From Motilimonas eburnea (GTDB lineage Bacteria; Pseudomonadota; Gammaproteobacteria; Enterobacterales; CBDFNC01), in NCBI RefSeq assembly GCF_021295345.1, contig NZ_JAIMJB010000002.1:248001-312000 (forward strand): 64,000 nt of DNA, written 5' to 3'. The notes under the pieces are model-generated. The model saw only the letters and a program-made list of their open reading frames with translations, searched no databases and was not told where the DNA came from. The position numbers were made by a program, and so were the translations under genes. Within the stretch, counting starts at the first letter, position 1; every line of letters starts with the position of its first letter. Positions 51,783-61,393 of this stretch are shown here, piece after piece.

Positions 51783-53371
51783 TGCCTTCCCCCTGAATGA
51801 TGCTGCTTAACCGCTTTTGGTTTACGCTTACTTGACATTGATTTAGGCTGAACATGGCGCCGTAATATGCCAGCCACCTGCTGCTTCACAATGGGCATGT
51901 TTCGCCAATGCCACAGCTTGGTCTGAGCCGCTTGGTAGCTTTGTTTGATGTCCACGATGGGAAACGGATAATCGGCCCCTAAATCAACTTGATAAAATAG
52001 CCGCTCCATCTGCGTCATTTGCCAAGGTGTATGGATCAGTTCATTAGGTAACTGGGCAAGCTCAGGGCACCAGCGCCTTACAAATTCTCCCTCACTGTCT
52101 TGATCAGCCCCTTGTTTGATGGGGTTGTAGATCCGAATGGTGTTGATGCCGGTAATGCCTGCTTGCATATGAAATTGGCTGTAGTGAATACCGGGTTCAA
52201 AATCGAGAAACACACTGGCGAGATGCTTGACCCCTCGTTGCCAATTCACATCAAGGTGGTGGCACAAAAAACTGACCAACATGGCTCGCATGCGAAAGTT
52301 GAGGTAGCCCGTTGCCAACAAGCAGCGCATACAGGCATCCACCATAGGAATACCCGTTTGGCCCTGTTGCCAGGCCAGCAATCGCTGGTCGGCTAGCTCG
52401 CCTTCTATGTATGGCATGGTTTGATAGCCCTCATTCATTGGCTCAAATTCAATCTCTGACTGACTTTCGAATTTTTGAATAAAGTGGCAATGCCAATGTA
52501 AACGTGAACTAAAGGCAACCAAACTTCGCCGCCAGCCCTGTTGCTGCCAATGGGTCAAGGTTGCCTGATAAACCTGACGAAGGCTCAGGTTTCCCCATGC
52601 CAAATAAGCCGATAACCTTGAGCAATGTGTTTGACTACGAGTGGGGCTAGACAAAGAGTAGTAATAAGGTTTGCCTCGCTCGTTGAAAAAACTCGCCAGA
52701 GCTTGATGAGCATGGCGCTCACCGCCTTGTTGAAACTCACCGGTTTGTTCATCAAAACGCACTTGTTTGTCATGGGCTTTGGCCACGTGTTTTTGCAGTT
52801 CACCGATGTTGACTTGACGGGGGCGAGTCAATCCCAACGATTGCCATGTTGTAGCGGGCAAACACAACCAGTTCACTTGGTTAAGAACGCAATTTTTACA
52901 TTCGGATCGCATCACTGCGTGCCAATTTTTTTGCCAGTTATCACGTTGCGATAGCCCACGGATCACACTGGCATAGGGGCTTTGGTGCCAGTTGACTTGA
53001 TGCCTTTGACACCAAGTTGCCATGTCTTTATCCCGTTGATAGGTATTTGCTAGCCCCACCTCTTGATGAGAAAAAATCGCGCTAATGGGCACTGCTTGAT
53101 GCAAATGATTCAGTGTTGAAACGGCGTCTTGCTCACTTACCACCAAGGCATATTCTGGAAGTTGTGCTGCCATGTCCTGTAATGATTGCAACACAAATAG
53201 CCAATGGCGCCAACGGTAGTGCTCATCTTCAAGCTGGAACGGTTCGAAACAATACAGCATGAGTACACGAAAACCCGATTGTGCGGCTTTAAGCAAGGGC
53301 TCATGATCCCGTAGGCGTAGATCGCGCTTTAACCAAACCACCGCCACGGGCATCTCTTTAGGGGTTGTCAT
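51779..53371 (-). CDS. Cryptochrome/photolyase-family flavoprotein
   Basis: A 530-residue FAD protein. The N-terminal photolyase domain ([40 protein letters not shown]) binds an antenna cofactor, and the C-terminal FAD domain has [40 protein letters not shown] and [20 protein letters not shown]. It is longer than standard CPD photolyase, with a basic C-terminal tail. It groups in my memory with bacterial cryptochrome-like proteins rather than PhrB, so DNA repair activity is uncertain. The DUF2256 gene overlaps its stop. Confidence 0.87.
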   Translation of the reverse strand: MTTPKEMPVAVVWLKRDLRLRDHEPLLKAAQSGFRVLMLYCFEPFQLEDEHYRWRHWLFVLQSLQDMAAQLPEYALVVSEQDAVSTLNHLHQAVPISAIFSHQEVGLANTYQRDKDMATWCQRHQVNWHQSPYASVIRGLSQRDNWQKNWHAVMRSECKNCVLNQVNWLCLPATTWQSLGLTRPRQVNIGELQKHVAKAHDKQVRFDEQTGEFQQGGERHAHQALASFFNERGKPYYYSLSSPTRSQTHCSRLSAYLAWGNLSLRQVYQATLTHWQQQGWRRSLVAFSSRLHWHCHFIQKFESQSEIEFEPMNEGYQTMPYIEGELADQRLLAWQQGQTGIPMVDACMRCLLATGYLNFRMRAMLVSFLCHHLDVNWQRGVKHLASVFLDFEPGIHYSQFHMQAGITGINTIRIYNPIKQGADQDSEGEFVRRWCPELAQLPNELIHTPWQMTQMERLFYQVDLGADYPFPIVDIKQSYQAAQTKLWHWRNMPIVKQQVAGILRRHVQPKSMSSKRKPKAVKQHHSGGRQ

Positions 53372-53512
53372 CTGAATGGCTCATCCTACTAACAAGATAT
53401 CTGCTAGGGTTTACGCCTTGATCGCGGCTTTGGTTTAATCGCCGACTTCTGCCGGCTACCAATCTTTGTTATGATGCCCGCCAGATCAATCAGCATAGAT
53501 AGGAAGTCGTTG

Positions 53513-53890
53513 ATGAAGTTAATACGTTGGCTACTTGGTCGCATTATTTTATTGGTTAATGCGTTAACTCCACCCAAAAGCCTTCAGCGAACGCCAGAGC
53601 GCCAGCAGCAAGTTGACAAGCAAACTCAATCTTTGGCCTTGTATCAATTTGAAGCTTGCCCGTTTTGTGTCAAAGTCAGACGCCAAATCAAGCGTTTGGG
53701 CTTAGGCATTGAACTGCGTGATGCGAAAAATGATTTGCAGCATCAAGCCGAGCTGCAAGCAGGTGGCGGCCGTGTCAAGGTGCCCTGTTTGCGAATTGAC
53801 CAACGTAACGAGCAAGGCGAGATACAAACCATTTGGATGTATGAGTCATCGGACATTAATGCTTATTTAGCCAAGGAATTTGCTAATTAG
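53513..53890 (+). CDS. Glutaredoxin-like protein with N-terminal membrane anchor
   Basis: A 125-residue protein starting at the ATG at 53513 (AGGAAG upstream). The first ~20 residues (LIRWLLGRIILLVNAL) form a membrane anchor. The rest is a glutaredoxin fold with the active site EACPFCVKVRRQIKR, the cis-proline loop GRVKVPCLRI and MYESSDINAYL. It is a membrane-tethered thiol reductase or glutathione-linked protein. It is divergent from the cryptochrome gene. Confidence 0.88.
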   Translation: MKLIRWLLGRIILLVNALTPPKSLQRTPERQQQVDKQTQSLALYQFEACPFCVKVRRQIKRLGLGIELRDAKNDLQHQAELQAGGGRVKVPCLRIDQRNEQGEIQTIWMYESSDINAYLAKEFAN

Positions 53891-53971
53891 TTCAATGATT
53901 AGGTTAATACATCACTATTTTTACACTGCGAGCCAACGCTATCACGCTCGCCATGACAACAGGAACGCCTT

Positions 53972-54370
53972 ATGTCTTTAGCGCAAAATCAGCTCGACGC
54001 CATCGCCAGCTATGATGCGGAGCAACGATATCAATACCTAGTTAAAGAAACCGTCAAGCAGCAGCAATTGTGGATCCTAACCGACCAACATGGCTGTGTC
54101 ATGCTCAATACCGATGATGAGGATTGTGTTCCTGTGTGGCCAAGCCAAGCCTTTGCACAAGATTGGGCCACCGGCGATTGGCAAGACTGCGAAGCCAAAG
54201 CCATTTCCCTCAAAGATTGGCAAGCACGCTGGACACCCGGTTTAGAAGACGACCAACTGGCGATTGTTGTGTTTCCAAAAATCGATGAAGAAGGCCTCGT
54301 TATTACCCCTGACGAGCTCGACTTTGAGCTGAGCAAACAACAACAAAAGAAAAACAAATCACGCAAATAA
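53972..54370 (+). CDS. DUF2750 protein
   Basis: A 132-residue acidic cytoplasmic protein with the DUF2750 pattern: QRYQYLVKETVKQQQLWILT, VPVWPSQAFAQDWATGDW, AKAISLKDWQARWTPGLEDD and IVVFPKIDEEGLVITPDELD. It ends in a charged tail (QQQKKNKSRK). The function is unknown. It precedes yibL by 20 bp on the same strand. Confidence 0.88.
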   Translation: MSLAQNQLDAIASYDAEQRYQYLVKETVKQQQLWILTDQHGCVMLNTDDEDCVPVWPSQAFAQDWATGDWQDCEAKAISLKDWQARWTPGLEDDQLAIVVFPKIDEEGLVITPDELDFELSKQQQKKNKSRK

Positions 54371-54390
54371 GCCTGAGCAGAGATAACCCA

Positions 54391-54747
54391 ATGAATGTAA
54401 ATAAAGAGCTACAAAACTGGAACAACAAGCTTGATAAATTTAAGCACAAGCTCAATGCCGCTTATGAGCGCGATGATGTGGCCATGATCAAACAATTTAA
54501 ACTTGAAATTGCCAAAGCAGAGAAAAAGATTAAAAACCTCAAAGGCAAGCAAGCGTATGAGATTGGTAATCAGGGCAGTGCCGTTTTAAAAATGCCTTTT
54601 AAACGCGTGCTTACCAAGCAAGAGCAAGCTGACATGGGCGCACTGAAAAAGTCGGTAAAAGGTCTGATTGTGGTGCACCCAATGACGGCGCTCGGCAGAG
54701 ATTTAGGGATAAAAGAGGTAACGGGTTTCGCACCAAAACCGTTTTAA
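54391..54747 (+). CDS. yibL: YibL-family ribosome-associated protein
   Basis: A 118-residue basic protein with the family pattern ELQNWNNKLDKFKHKLNAAY, MIKQFKLEIAKAEKKIKNLK and a conserved C-terminal VVHPMTALGRDLGIKEVTGF. YibL copurifies with ribosomes in E. coli; its role is unclear. It probably shares a transcript with the DUF2750 gene and converges on the SDR gene. Confidence 0.92.
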   Translation: MNVNKELQNWNNKLDKFKHKLNAAYERDDVAMIKQFKLEIAKAEKKIKNLKGKQAYEIGNQGSAVLKMPFKRVLTKQEQADMGALKKSVKGLIVVHPMTALGRDLGIKEVTGFAPKPF

Positions 54748-54757
54748 CCCCCCCACC

Positions 54758-56278
54758 TTACCTCGCTGGTCGAGAGGCAGCCTCGTGAGGCGACTTACGA
54801 GGAGCCATCGAAGCCTCTTGCGCTAATGGTATAGGCTCAGCTTGCTGTAATTGCTGGGCTAAGCTAGCTATTTTATCAGCCATGCCATGCAGTAATAATG
54901 CATGCCAAGGGGCAAAGAAATACCAATAGGCTAACCCCCAAAACCCCGCAGGGTGCCACAACAGCTCGATACTCAGTTCACATTCTGGCTTGGCCGGCTC
55001 GTTGTTTGTCGGCGTGATGCTCAATTGCATACCGCCACCGCCTGGGGCTTTCATACCAAATTTCATCACCAATAGCCGCTCAGGGATCACACTTAATATA
55101 CGCCAAGAATCCACTCGCTCTCCCACCACAAACTGTGTTTTATCATCACGACCGTGCTGTCGCCCACCCCCACCAGCAAGGTGATCCATCCATTCACGCA
55201 TTGCCCACAACCCATTGGCATAAAAATACCTGTCTTCACCACCAAGGCGGTTTAATACTTGCCATATTTTAGCGGGGTGCGCCTTAATTGAGATCGTATG
55301 GGCCGCGCGTTTTGCATAAAAGCCATGTAACGGGGAAAAATTACGAAACTCGGGAATGCCGTCTTGCCAGCGTTTCGGGTAACTCGGGGTCTGCTCTGTG
55401 GCCAGCACCGCGTCCACCCCTTGCTCAATACTTAACAAGGGTTGCGGGATCAAAGTTTGCAAACGTAATCCACTGCCTTGTAATGGCTCTTCTAACCCGG
55501 CTAATAAAGCCTTAGCTAATGGTTTTGGCACCGAGGTAATGATACCAAGCACCCATTGGGTCCAGCTTACCGGCAAGCCCTTAATGGCGATAATTTGACA
55601 AGGCTTGGCCAATTTTTTTGCAATAACTTGCATCATATGCTGATAACTGATCCACTCAGGGCCAGTGGCATCATAAATTTGACCGGCTGAATCGGGATGA
55701 TTAAGTAGCTCAACCAGGTAAAAGATGAGGTTGTCTATCGCAATGGGCGGAGCAAGATGCTTAATACTACGGGGGGCAAAAAAGATCGGGATATGACCCA
55801 CGACATCACGCATCACTTCAAATGCCGCCGAGCCCGGCGCAACAATAATGCCCGCCCTTATCTCGGTCACCGGGATCGCCGACCCAGCTAAAATATGCCC
55901 TGTGGTCACCCGTGACTTCATGTGCTCAGATTGTGGGTTTCCCGAGACTAGGCTACCCAAATAGATAATACGCTTGACCTGAGTGCCTTGTACCGCCATC
56001 ACCAAATTACGCGCGGCTTGCTGTTCGGTGTCACTGTAATGTTGGCCATCCGTCATGCCGTGCATTAAATAGTAAACCACCTCGATATTATCAAGGGCAC
56101 AAGCGATGGAATCAGGCTTAAGTAAGTCAAGGGTGAAACGCTGGCAAGGCAGATCTGGCCAAGGAACGGGTTTGCTAGCACTGCGTGAAGTGATGCTGAC
56201 ATGATGGCCCCTTGCAACCAACTGCGGTACTAAATGGCGCCCTACGGTTCCTAAGGCACCTATGACTAATATATTCAC
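54758..56278 (-). CDS. SDR (NAD(P)-binding) protein with DUF2867 domain
   Basis: A 506-residue fusion: an atypical short-chain dehydrogenase (ILVIGALGTVGRHLVPQLVA, VYYLMHGMTDGQHYSDTEQQ, RIIYLGSLVSGN) to about residue 290, then a DUF2867 domain (HAPAK-type start KAHPAKIWQVLNRLGG, RVDSWRILSVIPERLLVMKF, ELLWHPAGFWGLAYWYFFAP). This SDR plus START-like arrangement is common in proteobacteria; a role in lipid or quinone chemistry is guessed. The catalytic Tyr is not in the usual YxxxK form. Confidence 0.87.
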   Translation of the reverse strand: MNILVIGALGTVGRHLVPQLVARGHHVSITSRSASKPVPWPDLPCQRFTLDLLKPDSIACALDNIEVVYYLMHGMTDGQHYSDTEQQAARNLVMAVQGTQVKRIIYLGSLVSGNPQSEHMKSRVTTGHILAGSAIPVTEIRAGIIVAPGSAAFEVMRDVVGHIPIFFAPRSIKHLAPPIAIDNLIFYLVELLNHPDSAGQIYDATGPEWISYQHMMQVIAKKLAKPCQIIAIKGLPVSWTQWVLGIITSVPKPLAKALLAGLEEPLQGSGLRLQTLIPQPLLSIEQGVDAVLATEQTPSYPKRWQDGIPEFRNFSPLHGFYAKRAAHTISIKAHPAKIWQVLNRLGGEDRYFYANGLWAMREWMDHLAGGGGRQHGRDDKTQFVVGERVDSWRILSVIPERLLVMKFGMKAPGGGGMQLSITPTNNEPAKPECELSIELLWHPAGFWGLAYWYFFAPWHALLLHGMADKIASLAQQLQQAEPIPLAQEASMAPRKSPHEAASRPAR

Positions 56279-56355
56279 CGTTTACTCCTTATGCTTAAGG
56301 CTTGAGTCAGTTACAATGTTGCCCATCGACACTACGACAATATGATAACAATCTG

Positions 56356-56574
56356 ATGAACAGAAAGAAGAAAATCAACCAAGAATTAAAGAAACGCCAA
56401 AAAAGAGCCAATGCGAAACAGCGCCACAGTAATAAACCTAAGTATATTTCCAAAGCAGAGCGAGCAAAACTTGAGCTCAACAGCCCAACACCCTCACAGC
56501 CAGATAACGGCCCGTTAGACGCAAGTGCAACGTCAGAGAATCCAACAGAGACAAACAGCCACTTAGCGCAATAG
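56356..56574 (+). CDS. DUF2986 small basic protein
   Basis: A 72-residue protein starting at the ATG at 56356. It has the family signature NRKKKINQELKKRQKRANAK followed by KPKYISKAERAKLE, very basic at the N-terminus. The C-terminal half is Asn/Ser/Glu rich and disordered. DUF2986 proteins are uncharacterised; the basic N-terminus suggests nucleic acid contact. The longer frame from 56302 has no family match. Divergent from the SDR gene and convergent with the response regulator. Confidence 0.85.
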   Translation: MNRKKKINQELKKRQKRANAKQRHSNKPKYISKAERAKLELNSPTPSQPDNGPLDASATSENPTETNSHLAQ

Positions 56575-56585
56575 TCCTTTACATG

Positions 56586-57797
56586 TTATGTTTGCGCAGC
56601 CAACACCGAGTGGACTTTTTTCAATAAGGTGTCGGCGTTGGTGGGTTTAACGATATAGTCTACGGCACCGGTTTCTAAGCACATTTTAAAGTGCTCTTTG
56701 TCTGAAAAACTCGTCAACATAATAATAGGAACCTGTGCCAAATTTGGAATTTTTTTACAAGCCTTAATGGTTTCTATCCCATTCAAGATCGGCATATCAA
56801 TATCAAGCAACATAAGGTCGGGCACAACCACTTTTGCCTTCATTAACGCTTCTGCCCCATTTGAGGCTGTTTCAACCTTAAATCCATTGGGTTGTAAGAT
56901 TGAGCATAAAATTTTCAACAGCACGGGCTGATCATCGGCCACGACGATGGTCATGGGTTTACTTTCTTTGGCCGGCTTTTCCTTGGGGCTGGTTAACACC
57001 GACACCGATTGGCTTAGGGGCTCGGTCGAGGCTGTTTTTTTCACTGGGCTAACAGCACTCTGTAGCGCTTGAAAAGATTGCTCATTATTTTTCTTAAGCT
57101 TGTTCAATTCTGGCGCAATCGACACTGACTTAAGTACGTCCAGTAAACGCGCCATGTCTTGCCCTGATAAGTTTCCCGCCACTTTCTTTAAAGATTGACT
57201 GAATTCTTGTGCGGTAATTTTACCCAGTAGGCCTTCGGTATGACTAATAACTTCGTCAAATAACTTGGATTGATCAACTTGAGCATGGCGAATAGACGCG
57301 CACAGGCTCTCAAGGGATTGTTCCTTGCCTTGCTTAAGCTTTGCAAGCTCTCGCTTTTGCAAGGTGAATTGGATGTCCGCTTTGATCACCTCAATGGCTC
57401 GGCGTAGTGCGAGATTAACCTTGTTGTTGTCGTAGATGGGCTTGATGGTCTCAAAACTGTAGAAGTTATCTTGGGCGCAAAGCTGATAGGCTAACTCACG
57501 ATGTGATTTGTCACACATAAGAAAAAAGCCATGGGCCAATTTGAAAATAGGTGCGAGGGAGGTATTTTTTAGCAAACTTTTCTTCAGCATGAGGGACTCA
57601 TGAGGGTCGTCATAGGCAAACACAAACAAGAAGCTATGATGGTGCTGGCGAAAGCAAAGCAAGTATTCCTTTGGGTCAAGTCGGGTATCGACATAAAAAA
57701 CATGATGAAAGCTGGGCTGGACCACGGCTTTTAACGTGTCTTGTGTTTCATGAGATTGGTGAAACACGATAATACTGGTTTGCTTACGCTTCTCCAT
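56586..57797 (-). CDS. Response regulator with N-terminal pseudo-receiver
   Basis: A 403-residue protein with three parts. The first ~130 residues (TSIIVFHQSHETQDTLKAVV, FLFVFAYDDPHESLMLKKSL) look like a degenerate receiver. A coiled-coil and helical region follows to about residue 270. The C-terminal canonical receiver has VVADDQPVLLKILC, phospho-acceptor D332 in LLDIDMPILNG, LTSFSD and the lysine in IVKPTNADTL. It lacks a DNA-binding domain, so output is probably by protein contact. It follows the hybrid kinase gene by 36 bp. Confidence 0.85.
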   Translation of the reverse strand: MEKRKQTSIIVFHQSHETQDTLKAVVQPSFHHVFYVDTRLDPKEYLLCFRQHHHSFLFVFAYDDPHESLMLKKSLLKNTSLAPIFKLAHGFFLMCDKSHRELAYQLCAQDNFYSFETIKPIYDNNKVNLALRRAIEVIKADIQFTLQKRELAKLKQGKEQSLESLCASIRHAQVDQSKLFDEVISHTEGLLGKITAQEFSQSLKKVAGNLSGQDMARLLDVLKSVSIAPELNKLKKNNEQSFQALQSAVSPVKKTASTEPLSQSVSVLTSPKEKPAKESKPMTIVVADDQPVLLKILCSILQPNGFKVETASNGAEALMKAKVVVPDLMLLDIDMPILNGIETIKACKKIPNLAQVPIIMLTSFSDKEHFKMCLETGAVDYIVKPTNADTLLKKVHSVLAAQT

Positions 57798-57833
57798 TGT
57801 GGCTCCACCTTGTTGTCATGCGCTGCTGTTTGC

Positions 57834-60800
57834 TCATTGCCCAAACACCCCATCTGCTTGTAATTGCGCTTTAAGTCTCGCCAGCTCTTTATCTATGCGG
57901 GCCAGACAGCGCGTGACCTCTGCCTGATCCTCATGGGCCCCTTCTACTTGTTTAAATAGCTTAGCAAGTACTAAGGCACCACTTGAATGACAAGCCCCCT
58001 TCGCCCCGTGTGCCAGCTGCTTTAAACGAGCCGCGTTGTGCTCTGTTTCAGCCAAGATGAGTTGATGGATTTGGTTAACGTCTTGGCTTAGGTTTTGCCA
58101 AAACAATAACAAAATTTCATTGATGAGCTGCTTGTCATCCATCCCAATCACTGAGATCAAATAAGGGTAATCTATGGGTGAAGGCTCAACCTCTTGCGTT
58201 AGGGGCTCAGATTGTGGATTCGCTTCTTCAGGATAGATATGTACATGCTGATCTTGAACTTGCTGAGTCTGGTTTAACACTTCATCATCAGACGCACTGG
58301 ACAGATTGTCATAGAGGCATTCCAGCCAAGTAAATAAAGTCTCTTTTAACGCCAACATCTCCAATGGCTTGGTTAAATAATCATTAAAACCGAGCGCAAT
58401 GGCCTGCTCAGCCTGCTCTGCTATGGCATTGGCCGTGATGGCAATGATCACGCACGGGGGGGTGACAGAGTTGGCCATCTCGGCAGCGCGTTGTTGTTCA
58501 GCTGAGCGGATCCGGCGGGTTAATTCGTAGCCATCCATATTGGGCATATGGCAATCTGTTAATATCAAAGGGTAATGCCCTTGTTGCCAGCACTGCCATG
58601 CTTGTGCGCCATCCTCACACATTTTGAAAGCAACCCCAAGCTGTTCAAGTTGGCTAGCGAGCACCTTGCGGTTAGTGGGATGATCTTCAGCCACCAGCAG
58701 CGTGAATTCAGCGGGGACACAAAATGGCGCATCCAAATGCGACTGCGGGTTGCTATGATGGTCTTGTAGCTCGTTTATATCAGGGTTGGTTAAGCTTTGT
58801 ATAGCACGAAGCAATTCACTGGGTTTGATAAAATTAACCCGCATCTGATACTGATCGGGTGCGACAATGGCCGTGCTATCTTCCCCCATGTTACGGGCCT
58901 TAGGTAACAGATGAATATGGTAATGTTGCGCGGTTTTAGGCAGATCATGATCCGAGATCACTAAGGCCTTATGTGTTATCTCGTCTGGAATCGTCGTCGT
59001 GTCATCGCCCATTAACTTGACCTTCAATCCTAAGGCAGTTAACACGCCATGGCAATTTTGGCGTAACACATTATCTTTGATGGCAACTAATACAGGCTGG
59101 GCTAGCCCAAGGGCATCTTGATTAAAGATGGTGGCTTGGTGCTCAAGATCAACTGGAATCATCACCGTAAAGCGACTTCCTACCCCCAATTCACTGCGCA
59201 CTTCAATGCGACCGCCCATCATTTCCACTAAAGAGTGGGTAATGGTCAGCCCCAATCCCGTGCCACCGAATTTTCGTGTGGTGGACGAGTCTGCTTGGGT
59301 AAAAGGGCTAAATAAACTGTCAACCTGCTCGGGCGTCATGCCCACACCATCATCTTCAACTTGGATTTTAAGGGTATTCAATGGGGGGTTGCTATGGTCT
59401 GTATGAACATCCAAGCTGACCTGTAACAGGCCGAGCTTATCCACACTGGAGCGAGAGAACTTAATACTGTTAGCCATCAGGTTTAATAAGATCTGACGTA
59501 CTCTCACGGGGTCGAGTAACAATTTTTGCGGCAAATTTGGCGTGGCCGTCAGGCGAATATTGACGTGGTTTTCTTGGGCATTGACCCAAAGCGCATCGCA
59601 CGTTTTTTCGGTAAGTTGCAATAACGCACAGGGCACCTTATCCAACACCATTTTTCCCGCTTCGATTTTGGAAAAATCTAACACGTCATTAATGATATCG
59701 AGTAAGGCAAATGATGAATCACGCATGGTGTTAACCATATCGGCTTGACTGGCATTAAGCGGCGTTTTCTTTAGCAGATCTATCATGCCAACCACCCCAT
59801 TCATCGGGGTGCGAATTTCGTGGCTCATGGTCGCTAAAAACCGCGATTTAGCTTCATTGGCTTGCTCTGCTTTTTGTGCCTGCTGCTGTAATAATGCGCG
59901 CACCTCATGCTCTTTAGTCACATCCACATTAACACCATAAGCCTCGATAGCCTCGCCTTGCTCGTATAACACAAACGCCGCAGCCTTGATCACGCGTATG
60001 TCCCCTGTGGTTTGATTAACTATTCTAAACTCGCAATCAAAGGGCGTTTTGTTTGCTATGCTGTGAAAGAAAGCTTGCTCCGTCACCTCGACATCCTCTG
60101 GGTGAACCGTATCGCGCCAATGCTGATAGGTAAGGTTTTCCTGCATCGGCACCCCATACATCTCGAACATATGCTGATCCCAATCCAAAGCGAGGGTGGT
60201 TAAGTTGATGGACCAATTACAAATACCACCGGCTTCTGATGCTAACGAGCGGCAATTAAGTAAATGTTCACGCTCGAGTTTGGCTTGTTTTAATTCTTTT
60301 TCGGTTTCCTTACTGGCATCAATGTCTTCCACCATGAGGGTGAGATACATGGGCTTACCATTCGCGTGCGTCACGAGTGAGGTGGTCAGCAGAGCCCAGA
60401 ATTGCGTGTTATTGCGTCGCGTGATCAAGGTTTCAAAACGATAAGAACTAATTTCTTTGTCGTTTAATGCCTTAAGTACCGCCATCAGACTTTCTTGTTT
60501 CGTCGATATCACCTCAAGGAGGTTTAAGCTCAGTAACTCTATTTCACTGAAATTTAAGTGCTGACAGAGCCGCTGATTGACCTCGATAAATGCCCCCGTT
60601 AGATCAAGGCGCGCAATGCCAATGGCCGCTTGACTAAACACACTGTGGTACAAACGCTCGCGCTCGGCTAATTGCTCTAATAGCAGTTCGGTTAATGACA
60701 GTTGCCCCCCACCTGCTACGTCATTGTCACGACTTAACGCCTGAAATTGCAGCAAGCTAAAATTAACCGTGTCGCCTTGCCAATGGATAGGGTTAATTTG

Positions 60801-61109
60801 GATGATGATTTTTTGTTCCGTGTCTTGGGACAAATTACATTGCAAAGCGCGACCGGTTCGCACACTTTCATTGAGGGCGGCAAAGGCTTTTTCAGCAGCG
60901 CGCCAAGGCAAAAAGTCGACAAAGGTATAATGGGATATGTCCGCTTTATTTATGACCAAGTCATTGAATAATTGCTCGAAAGCCGGGTTAATCAAGCAAA
61001 AGTGAAACTCCGTTGTACTGGCCTCACATACCAATGCGGGATGCGGCATCGCCGCGAGCATTTTTTCTATCCACGGCTGTACCTGAGTATCCATTTTCGG
61101 CAGCACCAT
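57834..61109 (-). CDS. Hybrid sensor kinase (PAS-PAS-PAS-HisKA-HATPase-REC-HPt)
   Basis: A 1091-residue soluble hybrid kinase. Three PAS domains occupy the first ~420 residues. Then come HisKA (FLATMSHEIRTPMNGVVGMI), HATPase (NLMANSIKFSR, DDGVGMTPEQ, GGTGLGLTI), a degenerate receiver (about 680-780), a canonical receiver (LLVAEDHPTNRKVL, DCHMPNMDGYELT, LTKPLEM) and a C-terminal HPt with the phospho-histidine in LAHGAKGACHSSGA. This is an ArcB/BvgS-like phosphorelay but without membrane segments. ATG at 61109 has AAGGGA nine bases upstream. Its partner is the regulator downstream. Confidence 0.92.
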   Translation of the reverse strand: MVLPKMDTQVQPWIEKMLAAMPHPALVCEASTTEFHFCLINPAFEQLFNDLVINKADISHYTFVDFLPWRAAEKAFAALNESVRTGRALQCNLSQDTEQKIIIQINPIHWQGDTVNFSLLQFQALSRDNDVAGGGQLSLTELLLEQLAERERLYHSVFSQAAIGIARLDLTGAFIEVNQRLCQHLNFSEIELLSLNLLEVISTKQESLMAVLKALNDKEISSYRFETLITRRNNTQFWALLTTSLVTHANGKPMYLTLMVEDIDASKETEKELKQAKLEREHLLNCRSLASEAGGICNWSINLTTLALDWDQHMFEMYGVPMQENLTYQHWRDTVHPEDVEVTEQAFFHSIANKTPFDCEFRIVNQTTGDIRVIKAAAFVLYEQGEAIEAYGVNVDVTKEHEVRALLQQQAQKAEQANEAKSRFLATMSHEIRTPMNGVVGMIDLLKKTPLNASQADMVNTMRDSSFALLDIINDVLDFSKIEAGKMVLDKVPCALLQLTEKTCDALWVNAQENHVNIRLTATPNLPQKLLLDPVRVRQILLNLMANSIKFSRSSVDKLGLLQVSLDVHTDHSNPPLNTLKIQVEDDGVGMTPEQVDSLFSPFTQADSSTTRKFGGTGLGLTITHSLVEMMGGRIEVRSELGVGSRFTVMIPVDLEHQATIFNQDALGLAQPVLVAIKDNVLRQNCHGVLTALGLKVKLMGDDTTTIPDEITHKALVISDHDLPKTAQHYHIHLLPKARNMGEDSTAIVAPDQYQMRVNFIKPSELLRAIQSLTNPDINELQDHHSNPQSHLDAPFCVPAEFTLLVAEDHPTNRKVLASQLEQLGVAFKMCEDGAQAWQCWQQGHYPLILTDCHMPNMDGYELTRRIRSAEQQRAAEMANSVTPPCVIIAITANAIAEQAEQAIALGFNDYLTKPLEMLALKETLFTWLECLYDNLSSASDDEVLNQTQQVQDQHVHIYPEEANPQSEPLTQEVEPSPIDYPYLISVIGMDDKQLINEILLLFWQNLSQDVNQIHQLILAETEHNAARLKQLAHGAKGACHSSGALVLAKLFKQVEGAHEDQAEVTRCLARIDKELARLKAQLQADGVFGQ

Positions 61110-61393
61110 TGCACTTCGTCCCTTAACGTTTTTTAGGGTCATGCCGCGAAACATGGCCGTACTGCAATGTGCCAAATCCGTCTGTGACCTGTTTCTTATC
61201 CGTATTTACAATATAGTTGATAAAATCCAGATAGGACCAAGGTCGCGCACTAAAAGGCTGAAAAAAACCCTTTAGTACATAGATTTAAGCATGGCGATTG
61301 GGGGGGCGTGAAGATCGGAGAGTTAAATGGACACTGGCAATCACGCAAGGGGATTGCCAGTTTAAGAAGTCATAGCAAGGTTAAGTAAATGCT

